From positions 1 to 34,760 of the forward strand of contig JAFGKO010000270.1 in NCBI GenBank assembly GCA_016928525.1: DNA of 34,760 nucleotides, in the 5' to 3' direction. Position 1 is the first letter of the stretch. Each line of letters starts with the position of its first letter. The stretch comes from Anaerolineales bacterium. GTDB taxonomy: Bacteria > Chloroflexota > Anaerolineae > Anaerolineales > Villigracilaceae. The notes beneath the pieces are model-generated. The model saw nothing but the letters and a program-made list of their open reading frames with translations. It was not told where the DNA came from and did no database searches. The position numbers and the translations under genes are program-made. Below are positions 5,976 through 14,567 of the stretch, piece by piece.

Positions 5976-6863
5976 TTAGACCGCCTCGACCATCCCCCTT
6001 TGCGCCCTGTGCGCAAGCGCGCCTTCCACCCAGAAAATGACCAGTGCAACCCAGACCAGCGAAAATCCGACCAACCTGGTCGATGTGAACGGCTCCTTGT
6101 AAAGCAACACGCCCAGCAGGAATTGCAGCGTCGGGGCGATATATTGCATGATCCCGACCATGGTCAGCGGTATGCGCCTGGCAGCCGAAGCAAACATCAG
6201 CAGCGGAACTGTCGTAACCACGCCGCCGCCGATCATCAACAGATCAGGGATCAACCCGGTATGACTGAAAGCGCCCTGCCCTGTAGCCTCGGTAAATATC
6301 AGGTAGCCGACCGCCGGCAGGAAAACCAGTCCAGTTTCCAGCGTCAGGCCATAGAGCGAGCCAAGCGGGGAAGTCTTCTTCACCAAACCGTAGAATCCGA
6401 AGGAAAAGGCCAGCGAGAGCGCGATCCAGGGCAATGATCCGTATGTCCAGGTAAGGTAGATCACGCCCAGAGCGGCCAGTCCGACCGGCAACCATTGCGC
6501 AGGCCGTAAGCGTTCCCCCAGGAAGATCACACCTAACAAGACACTCAATAATGGATTGATGAAATAGCCCAGGCTGGTCTCTACGATGTGACCCGAATTA
6601 ACACCCCAAACGTAGATCAGCCAGTTAACGCTAAGGAGCAGACCCGCGCTCAAATAGATGCCGAGCACGCGCCAGGTCAGGGTCGAACGGAGTTGCGTCC
6701 ATTGTTTCGTCGCAACGATCACGATCATCAGCAGGATGAAGGACCAGCCTATGCGGTGACCAATCAACTGCAAGGCCGGGACATCATGCAACCACTTCCA
6801 ATAGATTGGGAACAATCCCCAGAGCAAATACGCGCCCAGTGCATACCAGATACCTTTATTCAT
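5976..6863 (-). CDS. rarD: RarD-type EamA family transporter
   Basis: The 295-residue protein has ten predicted membrane helices in two EamA halves and reads closely like RarD: GIWYALGAYLLWGLFPIYWK at the N-terminus, LIGHRIGWSF, NWLIYVWGVNSGHIVETSLG and YFINPLLSVLLG in the first half, and MQYIAPTLQFLLGVLLYKEP in the second. RarD proteins are inner-membrane permeases of uncertain substrate; the name comes from a chloramphenicol-sensitivity annotation. AAGGAGA lies 8 nt before the ATG. A possible -10 TATACT lies at 6891-6896 (minus strand) without a good -35. The gene diverges from the sugar-kinase fusion gene. Confidence 0.88.
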   Translation of the reverse strand: MNKGIWYALGAYLLWGLFPIYWKWLHDVPALQLIGHRIGWSFILLMIVIVATKQWTQLRSTLTWRVLGIYLSAGLLLSVNWLIYVWGVNSGHIVETSLGYFINPLLSVLLGVIFLGERLRPAQWLPVGLAALGVIYLTWTYGSLPWIALSLAFSFGFYGLVKKTSPLGSLYGLTLETGLVFLPAVGYLIFTEATGQGAFSHTGLIPDLLMIGGGVVTTVPLLMFASAARRIPLTMVGIMQYIAPTLQFLLGVLLYKEPFTSTRLVGFSLVWVALVIFWVEGALAHRAQRGMVEAV

Positions 6864-6992
6864 GCGAATGTCTCCTTAATATAAGGGGCAAGTATACACC
6901 CGATAAGATTTTTGAATCATGTTGGGGGCACCTGACCAGCCCGCCTCCCATGATGATAAAATATGGCATCTCACGCACAACAGGAAATCATC

Positions 6993-8927
6993 ATGAAACT
7001 TTTCATCCCTGGACGAATATGCCTGGTCGGCGAACACTCTGACTGGGCTGGTGGTTACCGACGCACCAATGCACAAATCGAAAAGGGCTATACCCTGATC
7101 ACCGGAACCGATCAAGGCATCTACGCCGATGTATCCCCACATCCTACTTCTCTGGTTCTGACTTCCACAGGGCAGGACGGCAAGCGCCAGGGGCCAGTAG
7201 AAATCCCAATGGAACCCAAGAGATTATTGGAAGAGGCGCAAAGCGGGGGATACTGGAGCTACATTGCCGGTGTGGCGTATCAGGTTCTTACGAATTATCA
7301 CGTGCGCGGACTGGTGATCGATAACTTCAAGACTGACCTGCCTGTCAAGAAGGGCCTCTCGTCCAGCGCGGCTATTTGTGTCCTGACCGCGCGCGCCTTC
7401 AACCGCGCCTACGACCTCAAGATGACAATACGCGGAGAGATGGAACTTGCGTATCAGGGTGAAATCACCACTCCCTCCCGCTGTGGTCGCATGGATCAAG
7501 GCTGCGCCTTCGGCAACCGCCCGGTGCTCATGACCTTCGATGCGGATCGCCTGGAGACGAAAGAACTGCAGGTACACCAACCAATGTACTTCGTGATTGT
7601 AGATTTACAAGCCAAGAAAGACACAATGGAGATTTTGAACAGGCTCAACCGCTGCTATCCATTTGCGGAGAACGAGGTCGAGCGCGGCGTGCAAGAATTG
7701 CTTGGCCCCATCAACAAACGGATTGTTTCTCAAGCCGTGGATGCTCTCAACGAATCAAATGCCCAACAGCTTGGCGCATTGATGACGGAAGCTCAAGATT
7801 TCTTTGATCGCTACGCCACCCCCGCCTGCCCCGAGGAATTAACCTCACCGTTGCTCCATCGTGTTCTAAGTTACAAAGCATTCGAACCGCATATTTGGGG
7901 TAGTAAAGGCGTTGGGTCGCAAGGCGATGGCACGGCGCAATTCATCTGTCGCAGCGAAGCGGACCAGGAGGCTGTGATCCAAATCCTGGAGAGAGACCTG
8001 CAGTTGCCCGGCCTGAAACTCACGCTCACCCCTCAACAAAAAGTTCGCAAGGCTGTCATCCCGGCAGCCGGCTTTGGTACCCGTCTCTTCCCAGCGACAA
8101 AAGCCGCCAAAAAAGAATTATTCCCGATCATAGATGAAAATGGCATTGCCAAACCAGCCATCCTGTTCATTGTCGAGGAAGCGTTGGAAGCAGGGATCGA
8201 GGAAATTATCATTATCGTTCAGGAAAATGACCTGCGAGATTTCCAATCTTTCTTTGGCGAGCAAATTTCGATTGAAAACTACAACAAATTGCCCTCACAC
8301 TTCCAGGAGTATGCCCACCGGCTATTAGAAATAGGCCGTCATGTGACCTTTGCCATCCAGGAAACCCAGGAGGGATTTGGACATGCCGTTTATGCTGCTT
8401 GCGAAGCCGTTGGGGATGAACCATTCCTCTTGATGCTGGGCGACCACCTCTACCGCTCGAACAATGATAACCACTGCGCCAGCCAACTTTTAGAGGCTTA
8501 CCAGCTACACGGGCAAAACATCGTGGGGATGCGCCGCACGCCGGAAGAAAAAATCGGAACCTTTGGCACGATCACCGGTGTCTGGCTGGAAGAAAATCGC
8601 TTGCTAAACGTCACCGAATTCGCCGAAAAGCCTACCCTGGATTACGCGCGCACGAACTTGCGCGTCCCCGGCCTGCCAGCCAACGAATATCTGACCGTCT
8701 TCGGGCAGTACATCATCAAGCCGCAATTGTTCGATTACCTGAAAGAACATATCGAAAACAACGTCCGTGAACGCGGCGAATTCCAATTGACATCTGCCCT
8801 CGATCGTTTGCGGCAGGAAGACAGTTTCTTAGGATTAGTTGTGGACGGTCAGCGATTCGATATCGGTCTCCCAGATTATTACCTGGAGACTTTACAAGAA
8901 TTTCGTAAAAAGCCGCATAAAGAATAG
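6993..8927 (+). CDS. Bifunctional GHMP sugar kinase / GalU-type nucleotidyltransferase
   Basis: The 644-residue protein joins two enzymes. Residues 1-345 are a GHMP kinase: an N-terminal GRICLVGEHSDWAGG motif like that of galactokinases, the ATP-binding PVKKGLSSSAA (117-127), GRMDQG (165-170) and a third motif GSKGVGSQGDGTAQF. Residues 352-644 are a UTP-glucose-1-phosphate uridylyltransferase-like domain with AVIPAAGFGTRLFPATKA, KKELFPI, a LGDHLY metal site and a NEYLTVFGQYI region. Kinase plus pyrophosphorylase would turn a free sugar into an NDP-sugar by way of the sugar 1-phosphate, as in salvage enzymes such as FKP, but here the kinase comes first. I chose ATG 6993 because CAGGAAA precedes it; the in-frame ATG at 6963 has no such site. 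The gene ends 1 nt from the convergent DUF2203 gene. Confidence 0.85.
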   Translation: MKLFIPGRICLVGEHSDWAGGYRRTNAQIEKGYTLITGTDQGIYADVSPHPTSLVLTSTGQDGKRQGPVEIPMEPKRLLEEAQSGGYWSYIAGVAYQVLTNYHVRGLVIDNFKTDLPVKKGLSSSAAICVLTARAFNRAYDLKMTIRGEMELAYQGEITTPSRCGRMDQGCAFGNRPVLMTFDADRLETKELQVHQPMYFVIVDLQAKKDTMEILNRLNRCYPFAENEVERGVQELLGPINKRIVSQAVDALNESNAQQLGALMTEAQDFFDRYATPACPEELTSPLLHRVLSYKAFEPHIWGSKGVGSQGDGTAQFICRSEADQEAVIQILERDLQLPGLKLTLTPQQKVRKAVIPAAGFGTRLFPATKAAKKELFPIIDENGIAKPAILFIVEEALEAGIEEIIIIVQENDLRDFQSFFGEQISIENYNKLPSHFQEYAHRLLEIGRHVTFAIQETQEGFGHAVYAACEAVGDEPFLLMLGDHLYRSNNDNHCASQLLEAYQLHGQNIVGMRRTPEEKIGTFGTITGVWLEENRLLNVTEFAEKPTLDYARTNLRVPGLPANEYLTVFGQYIIKPQLFDYLKEHIENNVRERGEFQLTSALDRLRQEDSFLGLVVDGQRFDIGLPDYYLETLQEFRKKPHKE

Positions 8928-8928
8928 T

Positions 8929-9318
8929 TCAAAAACTGGCTATGGGTTGACGCCCGGCATATCCCGACTCGATTTCATGCCAGAAGGCGATATCCCCTTC
9001 CCTATATTTCCAACACAAATACACTTCGCGCCCATCTTTCAGCGCCGGGAAATCCAATAATCCAAGGTTGATATCCTTGAATAGAGCGCCTGTTTCCTGC
9101 ACTTGATGCACAAGGGCATCCAACCGCTCAAATTCCCTGACCAGTTTACTGGCAGCCTGGCTGCCACCATTGCCCGCAGCGCGTTCCACCACCGGCCAGA
9201 CATCGGGTTGGCGCGCCAGGATTTCCTCGCGAATGGTTTGTATTTCATCCATCAGCGGGCGGATTGTTACCAATGCCGCATTCGCTTCCCGGAGTGTAAA
9301 GTAATGTTTAGAATTCAA
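8929..9318 (-). CDS. DUF2203 family protein
   Basis: The 129-residue protein matches DUF2203: YFTLREANAAL at the start, a long helical middle with LVREFERLDALVHQVQETG, then LFKDINLGLLDFPALKDGR, EVYLCWKYREGDIAFWHE and a GYAGRQPI end. The function of the family is unknown. The start is a TTG (9316-9318) preceded by AAGGGG at suitable distance. It overlaps the end of the metal-binding domain gene upstream by 11 nt, so the two are probably cotranscribed and coupled as the last genes of the copper run. Confidence 0.8.
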   Translation of the reverse strand: MNSKHYFTLREANAALVTIRPLMDEIQTIREEILARQPDVWPVVERAAGNGGSQAASKLVREFERLDALVHQVQETGALFKDINLGLLDFPALKDGREVYLCWKYREGDIAFWHEIESGYAGRQPIASF

Positions 9319-9517
9319 CCGTATACCCCTTGTTGTTTACTGCTTCAAGGATTTGAGCCTCAGTAATTTGAAACTCATCATATTCGACCGTCATTTGCAT
9401 TTTTTGATAACTGGCCGTGATCTGCCTGATCCCCGGCAGGTCATCTTCGATGCCTTCTAAAGTCATCGCGCAGTTCGGACAGTGCATATCGCTCACCCGA
9501 AAGGTTTTTTTGATCAT
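9308..9517 (-). CDS. Heavy-metal-associated (HMA) domain protein, CopZ-like
   Basis: This 69-residue protein is a single ferredoxin-like HMA domain with the metal-binding loop DMHCPNCAM (Cys13 and Cys16) and the usual ending EAVNNKGYTVEF. Such proteins carry Cu(I) or other soft metals to transporters in the cytosol. The ATG has a strong GTAGGAGGAG site. It follows the CcdA/TauE-like gene by 11 nt and overlaps DUF2203, so it belongs to the downstream half of the copper gene set. It is a second metallochaperone in addition to the one at 14568-14783, with low sequence similarity between them. Confidence 0.85.
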   Translation of the reverse strand: MIKKTFRVSDMHCPNCAMTLEGIEDDLPGIRQITASYQKMQMTVEYDEFQITEAQILEAVNNKGYTVEF

Positions 9518-9528
9518 TCCATCTCCTC

Positions 9529-10713
9529 CTACTCGAAAACGATCAAGCCGGTGTACATGCCCATAGAACAGGTAAAGAACATACGCGTTCCAGGCGCTTG
9601 CGCCGGGATGTTCACCACAACCTTGCCTGTATCGGGCAATAATTCGTAATAGCCTAATGCAGGGATGACAAAATCGCGCGCGCAGGAATATGTCTGATCG
9701 GTCACAAGATTCAGCGAAACAGGCACATTGGACCTGGCTCGCAACGTTTGTGGAAAATATCCCTGGTTCTCTACGAACAAGGTTAAATCTCCTTCGCTTA
9801 CGGCTCCCGCCTGCTCAACCGGCGGCGCAAACATTCCACGAGTCATATTCTCGAAAGAGAGCGGGAAGCCGATCAAATTCAAGCCGCTATTCAAAGTCAC
9901 CAACCCCAATACCAGCACCGCCACAGCCACGAAACGCATGAAAAAGGCTTCGAGCCTGGCGCCGATCTTGGTCGTCAAATAAGCGACGAGAAAGAAAACC
10001 GGGCTGGTACCCAGCGTGAACGCAAACATCAACGCCGCGCCCATGCCTGCCCGTCCGGTCGCCAAGGCCGCGCCCATCAGCGCCTGTGTGACGCCGCAGG
10101 GGATAAATACAGTTAGCGCTCCCAGAAACAATGGCGTCACCAACTCGGTTCCATTCTTGGCTGTTCGCCGAATATAGCGCGTAATGAATTTCGGCGGCTC
10201 GATAGAGAAATACCTGAAGATCGGGTGCACATTCAACATACGCAGCGCGTTGCCAAGCATGAAGACGCCGATTGCGATCATCAGGATGGCGCGCGTAATC
10301 GGGGAGAGACTCAGGAACGACCCCAACCAGCCCAATAATGCGCCCAGGATTGTGTAGGCAGCCAACTTGGCCAGCAGAAACAATGCAATGGGGAGAGCCG
10401 GTTTCGTTTGCGGGATCGACCGGGATTGACCCTTCCGGCCTTTGGGCTGGTTGAGCAAATCCACCTCGATCTGTCGCGCCAGGGAACTGGCCAACAGTCC
10501 ACCCTGGACGGCCAGGCAGCTCAATCCGCCAGTGGTGAGCCCGGTGATGAACGCCACGCTCAATTGCCCGAATGGGCCAGCAAATACGTTCGCAGGTGCG
10601 ATTTCCTGGTCTGGGGATACAAGGAGAATGATCAAGGCAATAGCCACCAGCGCCACCCCTGCCATCATCACAAAGACTGGGTCGATTTTGTTTCTGCGTT
10701 TGTTGGATTCCAT
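9529..10713 (-). CDS. TauE/SafE or CcdA-like membrane protein with C-terminal cupredoxin domain
   Basis: From the ATG at 10711-10713 the product has 394 residues. A first membrane helix (about 13-32) is followed by a six-helix CcdA/TauE-like domain with paired cysteines in GGLSCLAVQGG (Cys66) and FIPCGVTQ (Cys206), as in CcdA/DsbD-type thiol carriers. Residues 305-394 look like a cupredoxin domain, with YSCARDFVIP (Cys344) and FFTCSMGMYTG (Cys382) near the usual copper loop. A role in copper export, delivery or redox handling outside the membrane is likely. Another ATG at 10735-10737 is possible; neither has a good ribosome binding site, and the IS1-family element now ends 3 nt from the upstream ATG. 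Confidence 0.75.
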   Translation of the reverse strand: MESNKRRNKIDPVFVMMAGVALVAIALIILLVSPDQEIAPANVFAGPFGQLSVAFITGLTTGGLSCLAVQGGLLASSLARQIEVDLLNQPKGRKGQSRSIPQTKPALPIALFLLAKLAAYTILGALLGWLGSFLSLSPITRAILMIAIGVFMLGNALRMLNVHPIFRYFSIEPPKFITRYIRRTAKNGTELVTPLFLGALTVFIPCGVTQALMGAALATGRAGMGAALMFAFTLGTSPVFFLVAYLTTKIGARLEAFFMRFVAVAVLVLGLVTLNSGLNLIGFPLSFENMTRGMFAPPVEQAGAVSEGDLTLFVENQGYFPQTLRARSNVPVSLNLVTDQTYSCARDFVIPALGYYELLPDTGKVVVNIPAQAPGTRMFFTCSMGMYTGLIVFE

Positions 10714-10747
10714 ACTCTTATGTCGTTTCCTTCGCATTAAGATTTTT

Positions 10748-10772
10748 GATAGTCTCCCTCAACAGTGTGTTT
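10748..10772. repeat. Left terminal inverted repeat of the IS1-family element
   Basis: It begins GATAGTCTCCC and ends GTGTGTTT; compared with the inverted right end, only the six bases in between differ substantially. The target duplication AGATTTTT lies immediately outside at 10740-10747. Confidence 0.85.
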
Positions 10773-10811
10773 TGTAGTAATCTTGGTGCAAGTCAAACCT
10801 TGGGAGACGAG

Positions 10812-11252
10812 ATGGCGAAGCTTGCGCGAACCAAAGATTTTTGTCCAAATGCAGCCTGTCCGGATTACGGAAAGCTACAGGAAGATCAGTCCAAAGCGAA
10901 CCTTAAAAAGATCGGCAAAACACGACGCGGCGTACAACGCTACCAATGTAAAACCTGCGGAAAGACCTTTACTGAGACCAAAGGGACCATTTTCTACCGC
11001 AAACATGCCGAGGAAGATGAAATCCTGGAAGTGCTGGCCTTGCTGGCAGAAGGGACCCGCATCAGCACTTTGACGCGGGTCAAAGGCATCAAGGAAGACA
11101 CTATTTTGAGTTGGCTCCGAGATGCTGCTCGCCATGCCGACCAATTAGAGGCTGTGTTGATGAAAGAATATCATCTCAAGCGAGCTCAGTTAGACGGTTT
11201 GTGGTCGTTTGTGGCCAATAAAGGCGAAAAAAAGTTACCCGGAGACCGATGA
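10812..11252 (+). CDS. IS1-family transposase, InsA-like N-terminal part
   Basis: The 146-residue product starts at an ATG preceded by GGGAGACGAG. It has a zinc ribbon with Cys11, Cys16 and the pair YQCKTCGKTF (Cys46, Cys49), then a helix-turn-helix (EILEVLALLAEGTRISTLTR and EDTILSWLRDAA), and ends with LDGLWSFV, the first catalytic Asp motif of the IS1 DDE domain. The frame then closes at 11250-11252. The rest of the transposase lies in another frame starting inside this one, so full protein needs a frame change at the A7 run at about 11226-11234. Confidence 0.85.
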   Translation: MAKLARTKDFCPNAACPDYGKLQEDQSKANLKKIGKTRRGVQRYQCKTCGKTFTETKGTIFYRKHAEEDEILEVLALLAEGTRISTLTRVKGIKEDTILSWLRDAARHADQLEAVLMKEYHLKRAQLDGLWSFVANKGEKKLPGDR

Positions 11253-11919
11253 GAGCGGTACCTTCTGGATCTCAACCGTCTTGGATATAGACAGTCGTCT
11301 ACGAGTCGCCCGTGGCATGGGCAAAAACGAGACAGAAGCGAGCAAAAAAGCCTTTCAAATGCTGCAACAGCGTGGGCATCCAGATGCTCCACCCCCTTTG
11401 ATCTCCGATGGCTGGGGCGGGATCGATAATGCCATGCTGGAAGTGTATGGGACCATCCCACAATACTGTGGACGTGGTCGCCCACCCACACGACCCAAGC
11501 CCGGAAAGGATTGGCTCTACCTGCAAATGGTCAAACAGCGTGATGAACGCGGCAGATTGCAGGGCGTGGAACTGAAAGCCATTTGGGGTTCTAAAGCGGA
11601 ACTGATCGAACTCTTGGGAAAGAGCACGGCTTACATCGAACGCAGCAACCTGACCACACGTATCTTCAATGCGCGCTTGACCCGAAAAACCCTGGCTTTC
11701 TCGAAAGAAGTCCAAGCCCACAACTATGCTGTGACTTGGGAAGATGCTTACTACAATTGGGTCCGCCCTCACAAAGGTCTGCGCCTTCAAGTTCAGGATG
11801 ATCCCACTCGCAAATGGCTACTCCGCACTCCTGCGATGGCTGCTGGATTGACCGATCATATTTGGACTGTTAAAGAACTGTTATTTACTGTACCCCTACC
11901 AAGTGCTAAACACACTTAA
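11209..11919 (+). CDS. IS1-family transposase, InsB-like catalytic part (reached by frame change)
   Basis: This frame supplies the rest of the IS1 DDE domain: TDESGTFWISTVLDIDSRLR, then PLISDGWGGIDNAM with the second catalytic Asp, and AYIERSNLTTRIFNARLTRK with the catalytic Glu, followed by YYNWVRPHKGLR. It has no ATG or ribosome binding site of its own; the first possible start is a TTG inside insA. It lies +1 (or -2) to insA. Skipping one A in the A7 run gives GEKK followed by SYPETDESGTFW, a smooth IS1-like sequence. This could be slippage-based expression or a one-base insertion that inactivated the element. Confidence 0.8.
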   Translation: MWPIKAKKSYPETDESGTFWISTVLDIDSRLRVARGMGKNETEASKKAFQMLQQRGHPDAPPPLISDGWGGIDNAMLEVYGTIPQYCGRGRPPTRPKPGKDWLYLQMVKQRDERGRLQGVELKAIWGSKAELIELLGKSTAYIERSNLTTRIFNARLTRKTLAFSKEVQAHNYAVTWEDAYYNWVRPHKGLRLQVQDDPTRKWLLRTPAMAAGLTDHIWTVKELLFTVPLPSAKHT

Positions 11920-11932
11920 TCGGGAGACTATC
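11908..11932. repeat. Right terminal inverted repeat of the IS1-family element
   Basis: It ends CGGGAGACTATC, the inverse of the left end, with the second copy of the AGATTTTT target duplication at 11933-11940. The 103 nt from there to the copA stop hold no gene and no clear terminator. Confidence 0.85.
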
Positions 11933-12043
11933 AGATTTTTGAACACAGAGAAACTTAACCAGCTAAAATATAAAGTCACAATTACTGGGTGAATATTAAA
12001 GCTCGCGACTTTGCGCCCTGGAAATATCAGCTTTGGAAAGAGA

Positions 12044-14467
12044 TTAAATCTTTGCCCGCCTTAATCTCAGGCTATTGCTCACCACGAACACGCTGCTGAA
12101 TGCCATCGCGCCCGCCGCCAGCATCGGGACCAGGAAGCCCAGCGCCGCAGCCGGGATCAGGATCACGTTATAGAAGAACGCCCAAAACAGGTTCTGTTTG
12201 ATCGTACCCAGCGCCTTACGAGAAAGCGCAATCGCGCGCGCCACCCCGCGCAGATCACCGCTCATCAGCGTGACTGGGGCGGCTGCCATGGCCACATCCG
12301 TGCCTGTCCCAATGGCGATGCCCACGTCTGCCTGGGCCAGCGCGGGCGCATCGTTGACGCCATCACCTACCATCGCCACTACCACGCCACCTTCCTGCAA
12401 TTTCTTGACCTCGGCAGACTTTCCTTCGGGCAGCACTTCCGCCAGCACGGTATCCACGCCCACCTGCTTGGCAATCGCTTCGGCGGTTTTCTGGTTGTCT
12501 CCGGTGATCATGGCGACTTTCAACCCCATACGATGCAATTCTTCAATCGCCTCTATGGAATTGTCTTTGAGCGTATCAGCCACGGCAATCACACCACCGA
12601 CAGCGCCATCCACCGCCACCAACATAGCCGTCTTGGCTTCGGATTGCAGACGGGCGATCTCCGGCTCCAATCCATTCAGCGCAAACCCGCGCGACTCCAT
12701 CATGCGCATGTTACCGACCGCTACGCTTCGCCCATCGACTTCGGCCTGCACACCTTGTCCCGGCTCCGCCTTGAACCCGGCGGCTTCCGCTAAATCCAAA
12801 CCGCGAGAAGTAGCCTCCGCCCAAATTGCTTCCCCCAGGGGATGCTCACTGCCTTTCTCAACAGATGCAGCCAACCTGAGTAGTCCATCACTGCTCACTG
12901 AAAACTGATCACTGGTCACTATATCCGTAACCGCCGGCTGTCCCTTCGTGATCGTACCGGTCTTATCCAGCACCACCACGCCGATATTTCCAGCCCGCTC
13001 CAGCGCTTCGGAATTACGGAACAGGATGCCCATTTCCGCGCCCTTGCCCGTGCCAACCATGACAGCCGTTGGCGTAGCCAATCCCATCGCGCACGGACAG
13101 GCGATCACCAAAACCGCGACCATATTGATAAGTGCAGTAGTGAAATCGCGCCCTCCCCACGCTTCCGGGACGACGAAAAACCAGGTCAGGAACGTGACAG
13201 CCGCAATGACAATCACAACAGGCACAAAAATCGCCGAAACCTGGTCAGCCAGTTTCTGGATGGGCGCTTTGCTGCCCTGGGCTTCTTCCACCAGGCGCAC
13301 GATCTGCGCTAGCGCAGTCTCTTTGCCGACTTTGGTAGCTTCAAACTTAAGCAGGCCTAACTTATTGAGCGTTGCCCCGATCACAGGGTCGCCGGGTCCT
13401 TTTTCCACAGGCAATGATTCGCCAGTCAGCATCGACTCGTCCACAGCCGAACGGCCTTCTACCACTACGCCGTCCACCGGGATCTTCTCGCCTGGACGCA
13501 CGAGCACCACATCGCCCACGACCACTTCGTCCACAGGCACTTCAATCTCGGTACCGCCCCGTACGATGCGCGCGGTCTTGGCGCGCAATCCCATTAATTT
13601 TTTGATCGCCTCGCTGGTGCGCCCCTTAGCGCGCGCTTCCAGGTATTTTCCCAACCGGATGAGCGTGATGATGACCGCTGCGGTTTCGAAATAGACATGA
13701 TTTGCAGGCAACAAACTCAACAGGATGGCAACTGAGTAGAGATAAGCCACAGAGGAACCCATCGCGATCAGCACGTCCATGTTGGCCGAACCGTTGCGCA
13801 GCGACTTGTATGCGCCCAGGTAATATTGCCAGCCTACATAAAACTGGACCGGGGTGGCCAGCGCGAACATCAACCACTTTGGCCAGGCCGCATGCATCCA
13901 TGCCATCGGCAGCAGGCCAAAGTCCATGCCCATCGAAAACAGGAACAATGGGACTGTGAAAACCAGGCCGACGATTAGCAAACGGCGCTGCTCGTTGATC
14001 TCATGTTCACGGGCTTTGGCTTCGGCATCTTCCGCATCCCCACCTAGCTCCAGCGCCTCGAACCCGGCCCCGGCAACTGCCCGCCGGATCTCGGCCTGGG
14101 TCACCACAGTCGGGATGTAGCGGATGCGCGCCTTCTCGGTTGTAAAATTTACCTGGGCTTCCAACACACCGTCAAGGTTCAACAGAGCCTTTTCCAGGCG
14201 GCGCGCATCGTTATCATCAGCCAGACGTTTGATGACCAGGTCCGCTTCACCGGTGGCAATTCCATATCCGGCGCGTTCGACACGTGCGATCAAATCGGGC
14301 AAAGCCAGCAGGGACGGATCGAACTCAACAGTCGCTCGTTCTGACGACAGGTTGACGACCGCACTGTCCATGCCGTTAAGTTTCTTGAGATTACGCTCCA
14401 CTGTAGCCACACAGTTGGCGCAGGTCATGCCGGTTACAGGTAAAGTCATCTGCTTCGTTTGAGACAT
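12044..14467 (-). CDS. copA: Copper-translocating P-type ATPase
   Basis: The 807-residue protein is a P1B-type ATPase. An HMA domain with GMTCANC (Cys16, Cys19) is followed by a second HMA-like domain (about 75-140) that has lost the CxxC loop. Then come the actuator motif TGES (348-351), the metal-site CPC (457-459), the phosphorylated DKTGT (501-505), the EHP motif (541-543) and GDGVND (700-705). The FFYN and [11 protein letters not shown] segments in the last two helices are those of Cu(I) exporters. It pumps Cu(I) out of the cytosol using ATP. GAGGTG precedes the ATG. It is the third gene after the CsoR-type operator and promoter at 15095-15149. Confidence 0.93.
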   Translation of the reverse strand: MSQTKQMTLPVTGMTCANCVATVERNLKKLNGMDSAVVNLSSERATVEFDPSLLALPDLIARVERAGYGIATGEADLVIKRLADDNDARRLEKALLNLDGVLEAQVNFTTEKARIRYIPTVVTQAEIRRAVAGAGFEALELGGDAEDAEAKAREHEINEQRRLLIVGLVFTVPLFLFSMGMDFGLLPMAWMHAAWPKWLMFALATPVQFYVGWQYYLGAYKSLRNGSANMDVLIAMGSSVAYLYSVAILLSLLPANHVYFETAAVIITLIRLGKYLEARAKGRTSEAIKKLMGLRAKTARIVRGGTEIEVPVDEVVVGDVVLVRPGEKIPVDGVVVEGRSAVDESMLTGESLPVEKGPGDPVIGATLNKLGLLKFEATKVGKETALAQIVRLVEEAQGSKAPIQKLADQVSAIFVPVVIVIAAVTFLTWFFVVPEAWGGRDFTTALINMVAVLVIACPCAMGLATPTAVMVGTGKGAEMGILFRNSEALERAGNIGVVVLDKTGTITKGQPAVTDIVTSDQFSVSSDGLLRLAASVEKGSEHPLGEAIWAEATSRGLDLAEAAGFKAEPGQGVQAEVDGRSVAVGNMRMMESRGFALNGLEPEIARLQSEAKTAMLVAVDGAVGGVIAVADTLKDNSIEAIEELHRMGLKVAMITGDNQKTAEAIAKQVGVDTVLAEVLPEGKSAEVKKLQEGGVVVAMVGDGVNDAPALAQADVGIAIGTGTDVAMAAAPVTLMSGDLRGVARAIALSRKALGTIKQNLFWAFFYNVILIPAAALGFLVPMLAAGAMAFSSVFVVSNSLRLRRAKI

Positions 14468-14503
14468 TAAAACACCTCGTTAAGTCTAAAACCTGCCTTA
14501 CGA

Positions 14504-14534
14504 ATTACGCATTACGGTCGGCGTAATGCGTAAT
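14504..14534. repeat. ATTACGCATTACG hairpin between copZ and copA
   Basis: ATTACGCATTACG (14504-14516) and CGTAATGCGTAAT (14522-14534) form a perfect 13-bp stem with a 5-nt loop. No T-run follows. The unit CGTAATGCGT recurs in the hairpin at 17412-17450, so this is a repeat family. In the copper transcript it could slow RNA decay or lower copA expression relative to copZ. Confidence 0.65.
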
Positions 14535-14567
14535 CGGTAAAACACAATGCGCAAATCTATAAGACCG

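Larger units (their letters stand above)
10748..11932 (+). mobile_element. Complete IS1-family insertion sequence, 1185 bp
   Basis: The ends are imperfect 25-bp terminal inverted repeats (10748-10772 and 11908-11932) that share an outer GATAGTCTCCC and an inner GTGTGTTT. The 8-bp direct repeat AGATTTTT flanks the element (10740-10747 and 11933-11940), matching the 8-9 bp target duplication of IS1. It carries two overlapping frames for an InsA-like and an InsB-like protein. It lies between copA and the CcdA/TauE-like gene, in the opposite orientation to both. The intact ends and exact target duplication suggest a recent insertion. It is longer than classical IS1 (about 770 bp). Confidence 0.88.

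Noticed and set aside
5637..6437. Long plus-strand open frame (266 codons) across the end of the methyltransferase and rarD
   Set aside because: It runs out of frame with the methyltransferase and antisense to rarD; the composition (Arg/Gln/His-rich) is that of a shadow frame, with no start signal.
12198..13694. Plus-strand frames opposite copA (236 and 248 codons)
   Set aside because: They are antisense shadows of a strongly recognised P-type ATPase, with low-complexity Thr/Ser/Pro sequence.
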